This document shows, in pieces, positions 11,696 to 23,215 of a DNA stretch of 64,000 nucleotides. Positions within the stretch are counted from its first letter, which is position 1. Each line of letters begins with the position of its first letter. The position numbers and the translations under genes were made by a program. The notes beneath the pieces were generated by a model, which was given only the letters and a program-made list of their open reading frames with translations, ran no database searches and was not told the origin of the DNA. Source of the stretch: Microvelia longipes (Eukaryota; Arthropoda; Insecta; Hemiptera; Veliidae); assembly GCA_018340805.1 (NCBI GenBank), contig JACMZG010001908.1, positions 48,500,731 through 48,564,730 on the forward strand. Direction: 5' to 3'.

Positions 11696-12254
11696 CTATT
11701 TTTTTTTGAGGTAGCACTCATAAAATAAACTGCGCTATATACTTAATTTGAAAAAAAAACAAACGTCCAATCAACTCCATATTATCGTCGTCATTAAATT
11801 CATCCATAGCTTCACACTTTTACTCAAAAATGTAAAAGCTTTACAAATAAACACACAAAAATTGTCAATTAGAACACCTTTTAAAAACGAAAAAAAAAAT
11901 TAGTCTACGAACAAAAACAGAAACAAAATGAACGTTTTAAAGAAAACTCATAAAGGTTTAACACAGATTGTTTTTTGAACACGCTACATTACAGTAATGG
12001 CGGCAACATATGAATTACTTTTACGTCCTAGGAGTTTTTTTACATTCATTATCGTCCTCGGAGGTGAAAAGTACTAAATAACCTCCTATAACAATAATGA
12101 TTGGCTTCTCATCCTAAAAACGGTCCAATAAAGTGCTCAATTCCCTACTACCTCAAAAAAAAGATATTTAACGACCAATGAGTATCTAATATTAACTATT
12201 ACAATAAAAACGGCTTAGAATGATCGGTTTAGTAAACAGAAATAAAACTTAACC
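11696..12254. other. AT-rich sequence, possible degraded element
   Basis: ttttttttgaggtag near 11705 is mirrored by ctacctcaaaaaaaa near 12150, which might be a terminal inverted repeat of a ~460-bp element. The support is weak. No gene is seen. Confidence 0.3.
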
Positions 12255-12287
12255 AGAGTTAATCTCTCATTATAATTAACTAATGAC

Positions 12288-12330
12288 CAATTCGGCTTTC
12301 GACCGTTGACGGTCATCATCAGTGTCGTTT
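12288..12330 (-). ncRNA. Hammerhead-like motif (F2 left arm)
   Basis: On the minus strand: CUGAUGA, unpaired U, stem II GACCG-UCAA-CGGUC (5 bp), GAAA, then a decayed stem III (GCCGAAUU). The stem II sequence differs from F1, F3 and F5 but pairs fully, which is covariation. Confidence 0.4.
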
Positions 12331-12436
12331 AATATTGAAGAGTAGATCAGTAGTCTTCCAACAAGTGTACTGGTACAAACTTGACCATAAAGTAGACTTG
12401 TTGGTGGACTACTGATCTACTTTTTATAATATTAAA

Positions 12437-12476
12437 CGGCACTGATGATTACCGTTAGCGGTTGAAAACCGTCTTT
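12437..12476 (+). ncRNA. Hammerhead-like motif (F2 right arm, decayed)
   Basis: CUGAUGA is kept, stem II is ACCG-UUAG-CGGU and GAAA follows after one extra base. Stem III (AACCGUC) is imperfect. It is probably inactive. Confidence 0.3.
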
Positions 12477-12645
12477 GTTATAGTAAATAATAATTAATAA
12501 AGAGACGAAAACTGATTTAACAACATTTGAGCTTTTGGACTGTTATTAGTTAAGTTTAAGAAAACTGGTTTAGTTTAGATGAACTTGGTTAAAAGACAAA
12601 AATATTTCACATGTAGGACTTGTTCGTTATATTTTCTAAGTATCT

Positions 12646-13285
12646 CTCCCACAATTATATTGTGTCAACCATTTATGTTTTACAAAACTCGGTAGTATCT
12701 AATAATAATTTATTTATTTAGATAGATTGGTTTTGCTCGCCAAGCATGATGGCGGTAAAAGAGCACCGCTCGTCTCTGGTATTTAACAGAGACGAGTAAT
12801 TTTCATTATATATCATTTTGATGCTATCGAGTTTTGCAAAACATGAATAGTTGACACAATATAATTGTGCGAGAGACACCAAGGAAGTGTAACAAGCAAA
12901 ATGCAATGCTACATCTGGGAACTGTTCCATCATTCGACATTCGTCATCATTGATGGTTCGACATAATGTCATGTGCCACTCTGTTTCGTTACGTCTAACA
13001 CATCAGGGCGCCGACAGATGAGTTTTCGAATTTTTATTACATTCTTCGAAATTTTTAAGTGATGGACAGAGTGAGTTCAGGCCGTGTGGGTGCCTTGATG
13101 AGTTAGGCGTAATGAAACAGAGTGGGACATGACATGATGTCGAAATTTCGAATCATGGAACGATTCTCGGATGTAGCATATCAATGCTGGTTACATTTCC
13201 TTGGTGTCTTTCGCACAATTTTATTGTTTCCACTATTCATATTCCATAACACTTGGTAATATCAAATGATAAATATTTGCAAACA
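12646..13285. repeat. Family D cluster: foldback made of D copies
   Basis: D signature sequences occur at 12649-12710 (+), 12825-12875 (-) and 13205-13275 (+). The segments 12830-13010 and 13100-13270 are inverted copies of each other and extend D beyond its short 75-bp form, including gtaacaagc...catcattcgacat...cactctgtttcgttacg. A perfect 10-bp hairpin (ctcgtctctg/cagagacgag) lies at about 12767-12794. Confidence 0.6.
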
Positions 13286-13884
13286 CGCAACATCTCAAAT
13301 TACTGTTCTAATGTTAATGAAGCTTTTCACAAAACTTAAGCCCTACACGAGGAAGAACTGATTATAATAAATTCAACCCAGTGTATTAAGATGGCGCACT
13401 TTAAAGAAATAATAATTGTTTCATAAAAATGTTTCTACAAATGGTAAAAAGTTTTCTCAAAAGAAAAAGATCGCTATCACATGCGTAGCTTGCATAGTTC
13501 TCGAGAAGTAATGTATGAATAATGTACACATTTCTAGTCAAATCACCTTTGCTCAAAAATGGCGAACCAATTACAATGAACTGCGAGGAAGAACTGGTAA
13601 TATTTTGAGGTTAATAAAGCATGGCGTATCAAACAAAGGTGTCACTTTGTTTGGTACAAATAATCATAATACTTATTTGTAAAATAAATATGTTTTTAAT
13701 GTTGTTTTGGTCTTCTGTGGCCAAAGAGACCTCAACCACATTGGTGGCTCGAAGATATTCATACGATAGTCAGTCATCGAGATATTTATATTAATGGATG
13801 TGCACATTTCTTGTATACAATTAATTATTAATAACTATTTGTTTAAAGTTTTGATGGATTTTATTTAAAAAAAATAATCGTAAG
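13286..13884. other. Sequence without recognised gene or repeat
   Basis: AT-rich sequence; no recurrent block noted. Confidence 0.4.
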
Positions 13885-14050
13885 TGAGGTGGCTCGCACA
13901 GCCACGTTCCCGGGTGGCTCGACCCGGGAACGGGGCCAAAACCCGTTATAGAAGCAACATTTTTTAGGCAATTCCTCATCAACAATCAAGGGCTTCTGAC
14001 GCTGAATCAAATAAACCTGTTCCAAGGTTCGAATCTTACCACTGATGATA
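13885..14050 (+). repeat. tRNA-like repeat fragment with GC-rich hairpins
   Basis: Two adjacent hairpins, gtggctcgcacagccac and a perfect gttcccgggt/acccgggaac stem, are followed about 90 bp later by ggttcgaatcttacc. That sequence fits a pol III B box (consensus GGTTCGAATCC). The whole does not fold as a tRNA, so it is tRNA-derived at best. Confidence 0.4.
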
Positions 14051-14089
14051 ATTTGTATCGTCATATTTACAGTTTATAAGTTTATAACT

Positions 14090-14260
14090 TCAAAATAATT
14101 CCGTCGCGGTGGTCCGCAAGCCGAGCGATTTTTTGTGCAATGTATAAAGGTATCTTCGAAACCCTTATACATTTTGTTCAGCGTCTGTCCGTCCGATTTC
14201 ACATCTTCGGAACTACGATAGCTAGACAGTTGAAATTTGGTATACATGTGTAACTATTTT
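14090..14260 (+). repeat. Dispersed repeat fragment (family J/K-like start)
   Basis: attccgtcgcggtggtccgc matches the family J unit seen at 21960, 33450 and 39420. It continues into a hairpin, tgtataaaggt...acccttataca, and then gtctgtccgtccg and gttgaaatttggtata. Confidence 0.5.
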
Positions 14261-15461
14261 ATCTAACAACAAGAAAAATATAGCCAACTATCTGGCATGC
14301 GCATTTGTTTTGGCACGGTTACTTGTCTGTAAGTTTTCAAAGATTTTTTTTAAAGGAAATGGTCTAACATTTTTTTATAAATTAGCACAAACTGAGCTTT
14401 GCATAACTGTCTAACTTGTTTTACACATATATTTTTTGCAGAATGATTATTTTCTAAAAGGAGATTCGCTTAAGCCTTCCAAGCATTGTAACACCATCTG
14501 AGATGAACTTTATTCTTTCATTTTATTTCTAAAAGGTAGCAACTATGTATCATTGAGACAAGATTCAACCACAAAGTCAGCACACCTCATAAAACCTCTT
14601 TGTTTCTAAAATATCTCAGGTGAGAACACCAAAAGTAAAAGAAAAATTATAAATAATTCAAAAATAAAAAGTCTCAAGGTAAATATTCCACAAAAACTTT
14701 TTTCCAAGTCCATGGTGTGATTAAACCAAACAGATTTTTTTTAATAGAAAACAAGTCGATATTTTTCAACTTAAAATGTCCCGTTCTGACTTCACATAGT
14801 ATTTAAGTATTTTTTCCTTTTTTAAATTTATGATCTTAATATATTTATTTAGCCTTAAAAAGTTTTCTAACAATTTATTTCTGAAACGAATTTTTCTTTC
14901 AAGATTGAATATATATTTTAAGATTTTAAAAAAGTCACTTTTTCAAGGAAAACTTTTTAAAAAAATATAAATTAATTTTATCCGAGAGTTTTAACCAAAA
15001 GGAAAATTAAATTGAAAAACGATTTTTCAAAGATATGAAAGTATACTATTAACAACAACAACGTAATTTTAGGCATTGTTAGATGAGGGTAAACAGAAGG
15101 AAGGCATAAGGTTTAAGAAGCTAATACATTTTAGGTAAAATAAATCTAAATCAAGTTATTACTAATATTCGAAATTAGCGGTTATTTTTACGACAATAAA
15201 ACCAACACACTCCCCTCCCTCTCTTAATTAAATTAATTAATTCACAGTATAAAACATCTACTTACTTAACACTAATATATAGTGTTCTAAATATTGTAAC
15301 GTAAACTTTTAGTTTTGAAAATTGGCCGGATTGTGTTGTGAAAATTCAGTGAAAATCTATTAATATTAATTTTGAGATTTTGTCTTATATAAATTTTTGT
15401 GGTCAACAGAATTACATATTATTATTTTGGGCATTACATTTTTGTGGTGCCTATTTACTTT
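14261..15461. other. AT-rich intergenic sequence
   Basis: No gene, tandem repeat or inverted repeat of note. Confidence 0.5.
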
Positions 15462-15622
15462 TCCTCATTCATACCGTAAGTATTGGAAAAGTATTGTGTT
15501 TGCGAAAAATCCGAAACCGGGATATTACCGGAATTATCCGAGCCCGAAGCTGGGAGGATGAGCGTAGCGAATCCAATATAATGAGGAAAAGTTCCGAGGT
15601 ACCCCGTACCCCCGTTTTTTAT
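15462..15622 (+). repeat. Internally deleted family G copy
   Basis: The 5' end of G (cctcattcataccgtaagta, then ccgaaaccgggatattaccg) is joined directly to its 3' end (gaggatgagcgtagcgaatc ... ccgaggtaccccgtaccc). About 600 bp of interior is missing, including the 5S-like segment. The overlapping 113-codon frame (15380-15721) is non-conserved. Confidence 0.75.
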
Positions 15623-16904
15623 TTATGGTCAATTTTAATATTTAGTAGGCCGTACTTTTCATTGTCGAGGTTAGAAGCTTTGGTTTTTTGGTCTGTCGCT
15701 GCAACGATGGGCAGCGCCTAGACCCAACAGCCCAAGAAAGTGTTATATTTAGTACGCTTAAGTCAATATTAGGAGTAAGTTAGTTTAAGTAAGTCAGTTT
15801 TGGCCTAATGACAGCCATGCTTATTCTACTCTTATATTAAGTTAAGAATTGGCTTATTTCAAAGGCAATCTAGCATGTTTTACGTGGTCACTGTTTTCAT
15901 TTAATATATCATGTTTCAAATGGTTTTATTCGTCAATTATATTATAGGGTACTAGTTTGGGACAAGTTTTATGTTAGGACATGGTGCTCACTTAGAAATA
16001 TGGTTTGAACCGAGACATATTGTACCATCCCCCATCCTTCTAACGTCACCCGTCGGGTATTTTTTCTGTGTTCAGTCCATAAGCAATTAATTATAATCAG
16101 GTTACTAGTTATCTTTTAATTTATAGTCATCTTTATTACTTATAGTCAAGTAGGCTCCTAACCTACACAGGTAATCTATTTTAAAACCTTACATTAATTC
16201 CATTGTTACTTTTCTCGTAATTAAATTTATGCCTACTAAGTTGCTAATAAGGAACTAAATACTGTTAATTTTTATTCAATTTAAATATGTGGCATCACTT
16301 ATTAAGTACTTAGTTTGTAAGTTTCCTTGTCATAGTTTAAGTTCTAAGTCCTAAAGGACTTTAGCTGTCAACATACCAGGATTGGTTCTTTCTTTCCTAC
16401 TTCTACAAAAAGAAGCTGGACTCTTTTCAATACTTAAAAACTAAGCAAATTCATGATACTGTAAATTATTTTGGTATAGTTCTTTGAACTAAGTTTGACC
16501 CCCTCTCAGTAGCCAGACTGAGTTGGGTACAATTCTGATGTTACACAATATATTTAAAGTAAAATAAATGATATTTTGCCAAAGTCTTTTGACTAAATAA
16601 AATTCTATAAATATTTTAACAATATAAAAATAACTTGCATACGCTCACAAAAATGTCCAATCACATTCGACATAAAACCTACTTATAAATATTAATACTT
16701 ATTAAAATTATAAATAAGCTTACGTAATCAGCTTTGAGTTTTAAATTAAGAAGTACATACCTGAAACAAAAGAAATTAAAAATGTCAAATAAAAAACTGT
16801 AATATGGTTTTGCATATTTTATAAACAATAGGGGACATTAACTAAGTTTTATTTCGATCCGGATAAGGAACAACAATCTCGTACTCACATACATACATAA
16901 TAAA
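15623..16904. other. Apparently unique sequence, no gene recognised
   Basis: Frequent stop codons in all frames; no repeat block shared with the rest of the window was noticed. Confidence 0.4.
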
Positions 16905-16935
16905 TAAATAAATAAATATAAATAAATATTATATA

Positions 16936-17000
<65 letters not shown>
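16905..17000. repeat. (TA)n microsatellite
   Basis: Long alternating TA run. Confidence 0.95.
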
Positions 17001-17003
<3 letters not shown>

Positions 17004-17540
17004 CCTTAATCCATCTCTAACTCCCTCCATGAACCCAACCTTCTAGGCTTATTTTTCTTAGAAAAGAAGCTTATGAAAACTAGGCTGAAGTCCCATTTTC
17101 TGACTGGCAAAATGTGAATTAAAATATGTTGTCAAGTACGCTTAGAATGGCAAGAAAATAGAAATCTTGACCAAATTTTATCAAAAGGACGTAAGTGACT
17201 TGAAAAATAGTCAAGATAGGAAACTGAGGCAATAAGTCAGACTTATCTGGAATGAAAGGGCAATCTTAACAATTGTCTGATCCTTTCAAACTGTTGTCTT
17301 ATCTTGGCCTTATTGTCCAATAAAATCTCCGAACAATATGTGACGATTTATTAATAGCATTTACCTTTTCCATTCCTTGTGTCCTTAAATAAAAGTCATG
17401 AATGTTTTCTAACCCTTCTATCAAACAGCTTTAAAATAACTATTGTTTACTTAATAGTAAAAACAACATGATGTTGGACACAGCATCTGAGTAAGCAAAA
17501 TATGAGTGAAAGTTGCTACTTCTGGCATGTTACATGAATT
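17001..17540. other. Unique sequence, nothing identified
   Basis: No open frame or repeat of note. Confidence 0.4.
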
Positions 17541-17690
17541 ACTTCTAATTGTTATGCATGTATTTACATGAATTACATATGTCCTAATTAAAGTCAATAC
17601 ATATGCATGTATTTACATGAATTACATATGTCCTAATTAAAGTCAATACTATGCATGTATTTACATGAATTACATATGTCCTAAAAAATT
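17541..17690. repeat. ~49-bp tandem repeat, 3 units
   Basis: The unit contains atgcatgtatttacatgaat followed by tacatatgtcctaattaaag and tcaatacat; three consecutive copies, the last truncated. Confidence 0.85.
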
Positions 17691-17998
17691 AAATACATAA
17701 AAATAATATTAATGAGACAAACTATCACAAAATAAGATGTTTTATTACTTTTTTTATTCAACAATGATATAATTTATTTTTGTTATATCAAAACAAATAA
17801 TAAGTATTAATTATACAGTAAATTACTTATATTACTTTTATTTTACAAGAACAGAAAAGTGTTATAATTATTCATAACTTTGAGATCAAAGTATCTCTAA
17901 CAAAAAAGTTTATAAAAATATTAAAAAACTAAGTTTATAAAATACAAGTTACACGCCAGTAAAGCCTCTCTCTCCCTCTTTTTTTTTCTCTCTCTCAA

Positions 17999-18009
17999 TA
18001 TATATATAT

Positions 18010-18070
<61 letters not shown>

Positions 18071-18103
18071 ATATATATATATATATTATATATATATATT
18101 ATA

Positions 18104-18146
<43 letters not shown>

Positions 18147-18160
18147 TTGTGTGTGTGTGT
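17999..18160. repeat. (TA)n microsatellite with (GT)n end
   Basis: Interrupted TA run ending in gtgtgtgtgtg. It abuts the truncated left end of the palindromic MITE. Confidence 0.95.
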
Positions 18161-18198
18161 TTATTTGTAAGTACGTAAACATAGCTCTACTTCAACAA

Positions 18199-19418
18199 GG
18201 AACAAAAAATTTCCTATAATATAAACCCCAATCTCCAACCGTTTTCCCACAAGGTCAAATTTAATATTTAAAAAAAATATTTGACCTTTTATCATAAAAC
18301 TGTTTATAGGGTTTTAACTGTTCAAGCTAGAAAGGCGAAATCGGTCTCATTAGAAAGCTGAGTAAATTTCCTGAAGGACAAACTACTAACTATGTCAAAT
18401 ATTTTAGAAATGCTGCCCAAAATTTTGCATGAAACATGATTTTTTGAAAAAAATGAATTTTATGGAATTTTTATGGTGGGGCATTAGAGGAAGTAAGAGA
18501 TGAGCAAAAGTTGAGCCAAGAACGGAAAAAACTTCTCTTATGATTGCCCTTTAAGAAAATCTACATATTTTTATACATTCAATAGTCAAAATTTTAAGCC
18601 ATTTCTTCCTATAGAAGTTGGAAAACTGATATTTTTTAAGCATTTTTGCATATGTCTACAATGTTAATTACATGGTACAAAAAATATTAAAAATCTCTAA
18701 AGCAAGAGAAAGAGTGGTTTTAGAGAAAATGTGTAAGAATAAATAGGTTTATTTTACCTTTTAGAGTCTTAAAATCGTATTATTAAATTACTTTCGAAAA
18801 AAAATATTTTGTTTAAATAACACACTATTTTCACTTTTATAGAACAAAAATGATCAGTTTTTGCAACTTCTAGCAACAATAGCTTACATTTTTGACTATT
18901 GAATGTATGAAAATATTCAGATTTTCTTAAAGGGCAATCATAAGAGAAGTTTTTTCCGTTCTTGGCTGAACTTTTGCTCATCTCTTACTTCCTCTAATGC
19001 CCTACCATAAAAATTCCATAAAATTCATTTTTTTTTTCAAAAATTCATGTTTCATGCAAAATTTTGGACAGTAGCTCTAAATATTTGACATAGTTATTAG
19101 TTTGTCCTTTAGAAAATGTACTCAGCTCACTAATGAGACAATTTCGCCTTTCTAGCTTGAAACAGTTAAAACCTATTAATAATTTTAAATTATTAATAGT
19201 AATTAAATTATAATTTTAAATTTTTAAAATTTTTAAAAATATTTTTTTAAATTTTTAAAAATATTTTTAAATATTTTTAAAAAATATTTTTTAAAATTTA
19301 CATTTGACCTTGTGGGAAAACGGTTGGAGATCGGGGTTTATATTATAGGACATTTTTGTTCCTTTTGAGGTGTACTATCACCTCCTTTTCTGGTGGACAC
19401 TTTATATGAAACACCCTG
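18199..19418. mobile_element. Palindromic TA-flanked MITE, copy in block 1 (left end truncated)
   Basis: Same element as 41631-42802. The right end is complete (tttatatgaaacaccctg followed by TA). The left end begins at aacaaggaacaaaa, so the outermost ~45 bp are missing. The arms (18212-18560 and 18940-19400) are inverted and diverged from each other. No transposase frame is present. Confidence 0.8.
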
Positions 19419-19494
19419 TATATACATATATATAAAAATACTATATTTTTGGATATTTTATAGAAGATTTTATGTGTCGTATCAGTGGAAACCC

Positions 19495-19700
19495 TAAATA
19501 ATAATCGTAAAGGTGAAATACATAAATAAATATGGGATTAGATCCGTCGTATAAGTGAAATACATATATAAATATGGGATTAGATCAGTCGTATGAGTGA
19601 AATACATATATAAATATGGGATTAGATCCGTCGTATAAGTGAAATACATATATAAATATGGGATTAGATCAGTCGTATAAGTGAAATACATAAATAATGA
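19495..19700. repeat. 42-bp minisatellite (block 1)
   Basis: The unit is gtgaaatacatatataaata, then tgggattagatc(c/a)gtcgtataa. The 42-bp length keeps the minus strand open as a 14-residue repeat; it is not evidence of a gene. Confidence 0.85.
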
Positions 19701-20430
19701 TTGTATTAGGGGAATATATAAATAAAAAAATATTATAAAAGTAATTTCATGTACCGTATTCAATTAAAGTAAATATGGGAGAAGATGTGCCGTATCAGTA
19801 CAATACATAAATAATAATCGTAAAAGTGAAATAATTTAATAAATAAACTTAACATAAATGTGTAGTATAAGAGGAATACTTCAATAAATAAATAAGGTAC
19901 AATATTAGTGGAATACATAAATAATAATCGCATCAGTAAAATACGCAAATAATTATGTATGGGATAAATAGAGACACATAGTAGAACTACAAAATGAGAT
20001 AGATTGACTACTTTGAATAGCGATCATAATAAGGTTTGGTATATTTTCAAAGCTATATAAAGATTTGATTATATGAATGATGTAGTAAATACACGGGTTT
20101 AGAGAGCTATTTAAAGAGATAAGCAGGTGAGTGTCTAAGACCCCACCAGTTTGATAGAGAGCCAGAACGGAACCGGAAATAAGGGCCCACCTATGATTAT
20201 GAAATAGAATTCATCAACTTTTATTACAAGTAGATTGAATTTTAAGTCATTTCAGATAAGTTCAGAAGTGAAATCCTATTCGATTGACTTTCCTTAGCCA
20301 ATATACTTGACAAAAGAGCCAATATACTTTACCAATATAGTGACAAAAGAACAATATATTTTTAAGTAATACAATAATATATTGTTGTATTAATGGACTG
20401 TAAGTAATAATCTAGCTTAGAGCATTAATT

Positions 20431-20511
<81 letters not shown>
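20431..20511. repeat. (TA)n microsatellite
   Basis: Alternating TA run with one interruption. Confidence 0.95.
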
Positions 20512-20514
<3 letters not shown>

Positions 20515-20834
20515 AATGGACGTGCACAATGTTTGCAAAAGCACTACAGCTCGAACGACACATTAAAATTTAATGAAACTTGGCATCATTAGATTTTTGG
20601 ATTATTCAACCCGGCGTTTAATATAATAAAGGCACCACACTAAAATTTAAGAAAAATTAAAATATTTACAACCAAAATTGTAAAATAAAAGTTTTTTAAT
20701 GATGCAAAAATCTTTTTCATTGTACTTAGAAACCTATAAAGGTTTTTAAGTACAAAAAGGCCTCAATCTTCACTGAAGCACTGTATGTTGTAACGTTTTA
20801 GCGAATTTCCTTTGGAAATTCGGCTAATGGGATA

Positions 20835-20890
20835 GGCGTCATGGCGGAATTCGAACCTCGGACCACGACACAAATCCGTTTCAGAGGTCC
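20835..20890 (-). repeat. tRNA-like B-box module (block 1)
   Basis: On the minus strand gtccgaggttcgaattccgc resembles a tRNA T-arm and pol III B box, preceded by ctgaaacggatttgtgtcgt. There is no clear 5' half or acceptor stem. It recurs at 32310-32370 (-), 40868-40935 (+) and 41440-41505 (-). Confidence 0.4.
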
Positions 20891-20914
20891 CTAAAATACG
20901 TTTTGCGAGACTTT

Positions 20915-20983
20915 ATATATATATATATATTATATATATATATATATATGTAATAATATATATACATATATATATATATATAA

Positions 20984-21060
<77 letters not shown>

Positions 21061-21075
21061 TAGTATATATATATG
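20915..21075. repeat. (TA)n microsatellite
   Basis: Interrupted TA run. Confidence 0.95.
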
Positions 21076-21094
21076 TATTTCTAGACACTTTCTT

Positions 21095-21770
21095 GTAAAC
21101 ACTCTATCTTTCGAACGGATTATATTTTTTAACCAAACTTGGTACAAAAAATCAACCTTTGGAGGACACGAACCCTATTGAAAACCAGGTTTTTGTGACG
21201 TCATTAACCCGGTTTGCTGAGTCAGCAAAATTTTCAAAAAATCGGCAAAATTCAGGGTTAATATTTTTTGCCGCGAAAAAGGTCAATATTTATGTTTTTT
21301 GAGGCGCTGAATCGAATGAAACCGGTCCGAAGTCGATAAACCACTCTAAGTGACCAAAGTCCAAAAAACCATTGTAAATTACCAAAACCAAATTTAGGTC
21401 GAAAAAATAAATTTCGAGTAGGGTGTCGTTTTCGATTTATTTTTGGGCGCTGAATCGAATGAAAGCGGTCGAAGTCAATACGACCACTCTAAGTGACCAA
21501 AAAGTCCAAAAAAACCATTGTAAATTACAAAAAACCAAAATTTAGGTCGATAAAAAATTAAATTTCGAGTAGGGTGTCGTTTCTATGTATTTTTGGGCGC
21601 TGAATCGAATGAAACCGGTCCGAAGTCGATACGACCACTTTAAGTTACCAAAAAGTCGAAAAACCACAAACATTATCGAAAACCAAAATTACGGTCATTA
21701 AAAATTAAATATCGAGTAGGGTGTCGTTTTCTATGTTTTCTGGGCCTCTGAGTTGAATGGTAGTGGTCCG
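21095..21770 (+). repeat. Family K, ~150-bp tandem repeats (block 1)
   Basis: After a lead (cactctatctttcgaacgg, then ttggtacaaaa, gtgacgtcattaacccgg, ttgctgagtcagcaa), three and a half ~150-bp units follow. Each has gcgctgaatcgaatgaaac, ccaaaaagtccaaaaaacc and gagtagggtgtcgttt. K copies recur at 32570-33235 (+), 40150-40680 (-) and 43312-43745 (+). No coding frame is conserved. Confidence 0.8.
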
Positions 21771-21835
21771 GAGTCAATACGAGCACTCAAACTCAGGTAC
21801 CTGGGTTCAAATCCTGGTAGGGACGATCAATTTTT
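21765..21835 (+). repeat. tRNA-like B-box module at the end of K (block 1)
   Basis: gtacctgggttcaaatcctg fits a B box/T-arm; upstream tggtagtggtccggagtc is a possible weak A box. It does not close a tRNA cloverleaf. Copies also lie at 33232-33305, 39115-39215 and 40068-40150. Confidence 0.4.
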
Positions 21836-21867
21836 ATCGTTTTTTACTTAATATAAGTTTACAACTA

Positions 21868-22410
21868 AAAAATAATTCTGGCGCGGTGGTCCGCATGTCG
21901 GGCGAATTTCCTTTGGATGCGTGTTTCCGTGCTTTTTACACTATATAAGTTTACAACTACTAAATAAATAATTCCGTCGCGGTGGTCCGCTGTCGGGCGA
22001 ATTTCATGTAGAATTCGTGTTTCCGTGCTTAACAACCTATTTCTTGCTTAAGGTTCCGGTTCATGCTTTAGAACCTAAGCAGTTACTCGATTGTCAAGCA
22101 CTGCTCGTAACTCATTTTGTCTGTATTTTTCAAAGGAATGCGCTAAAACCTTTAAAGATAACTGACTAACACAATATAATTGTGCGAGAGACAATTGTGT
22201 CACTATTCATGTTTTGCAAAACTCGGTAGTATCAAAATGATATATAACTGACTAAGCTTAAATATAAGTAACTAAGCTTTAAACTAGTGCAAATAATAGT
22301 GCGTTCTTCTAATTTAGAGGCATAGTTTGAACAACCAACTGGATAATTATGCGCATTTCCTTTGAAAAATACAGACAAAATGAGTTACGAGCAAGTTATT
22401 ATTTTACATA
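21868..22410 (+). repeat. Family J, dimer plus inverted segment (block 1)
   Basis: Two ~110-bp units start gcgcggtggtccgc(atg)tcggg. The sequence then continues to a pair of inverted segments (ctcattttgtctgtattttt...gcgc and its complement near 22355-22395). The start resembles a pol III A box (TGGCGCGGTGGTC). J recurs at 33345-33870 and, as a complete palindrome, at 39326-40020. Confidence 0.6.
22169..22243 (+). mobile_element. Family D insertion with 11-bp target duplication (block 1)
   Basis: 75 bp of D are flanked on both sides by ataactgacta (22158-22168 and 22244-22254). The same J sequence without the insertion is present at 39700-39735 (reverse strand), an empty site that confirms the boundaries. 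Confidence 0.85.
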
Positions 22411-23205
22411 AGTTTAAATTGATGTTATTAGTGATAACATATGCTTAAAAATTTAAGCTATAAGTAAGAAATCCACGTTCCATAATAAATAGCTTGTTTT
22501 TATTGCAAAATTTGTATAGTATGCCAAAAAAACGATTTTCTGTTTTAGGTACAATTTCATAGTAACAAATTTTCTTAAGTAGGGATGCCCTATGGTTTTG
22601 TCCCTTTTAGCGAATTTTCATAGTTTACAAGTGCAACTTCTGTGAAAACAAATCATCAAATTAAGCAACTCTATGGAAAGAAATTCTGATAATTATTCCT
22701 ATGAAGATATTGATTGATCTTCTGCGGGTTTTATAGAGAGAAAAGTTATGTTATGATGCTTAATTTAAAACTATTAAAAATTCTATTAAACATAACATGA
22801 ATGTCAATCGCGCTGATTGTTTTTTATTTTTTCATGATACAGCAAATTCTATTACTACACAAAAAACCTTTCTTTTGAAAAAGAAAAATAGAGGCATGAC
22901 TAAACACAATTAATAAAATGTAATATAACCTTCAAATGAAGCAAATAGATGTCTTAATAGACTAGAATACACTAAAAATACATTTAAAGAATAAAAACAT
23001 AGAAAGCAGAATTTCAAAGCAATAAAAATGACAAGAAATAAATAAAAGGAAAAAAGGAAGTAATAAAATAAAAAAAAGAATAAAATAAAGGATGTAGAAT
23101 TAATAACACCAAGAAATAAAATATTAAAAATAAAACAATTAAAAAATAATAAAAATAAAAAGACTTCTGAAAAATTGGTCAAGAATAGTTATAAAAGTTT
23201 TAAAA
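22411..23205. other. AT-rich sequence inside block 1
   Basis: Identical in order to 33880-34690. A-rich stretches only; the reverse-strand frames at 22910-23348 are lysine/asparagine-poor T-rich chance frames. Confidence 0.4.
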
Positions 23206-23215
23206 TAATTTCTGC

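Larger units (their letters stand above)
12255..12515. mobile_element. Foldback element F2 with hammerhead-like cores
   Basis: Inverted arms of roughly 100-120 bp meet near 12380. Each arm holds the cggctttcgacc-like block next to catcatcagtg (left, minus) or cactgatgatt (right, plus). The arms are diverged (stem II differs between them). No open frame is present. Confidence 0.65.

Noticed and set aside
21301..21620. Hammerhead 3' motif gaaaccggtc in family K and near 47170
   Set aside because: The gaaaccggtc string is present but no CUGANGA with an intervening stem lies upstream on that strand.
21765..21835. True tRNA genes at B-box sites (20850, 21800, 33280, 39190, 40900)
   Set aside because: Good B boxes but no acceptor stem, D-arm or anticodon arm closes; copies are embedded in repeats.
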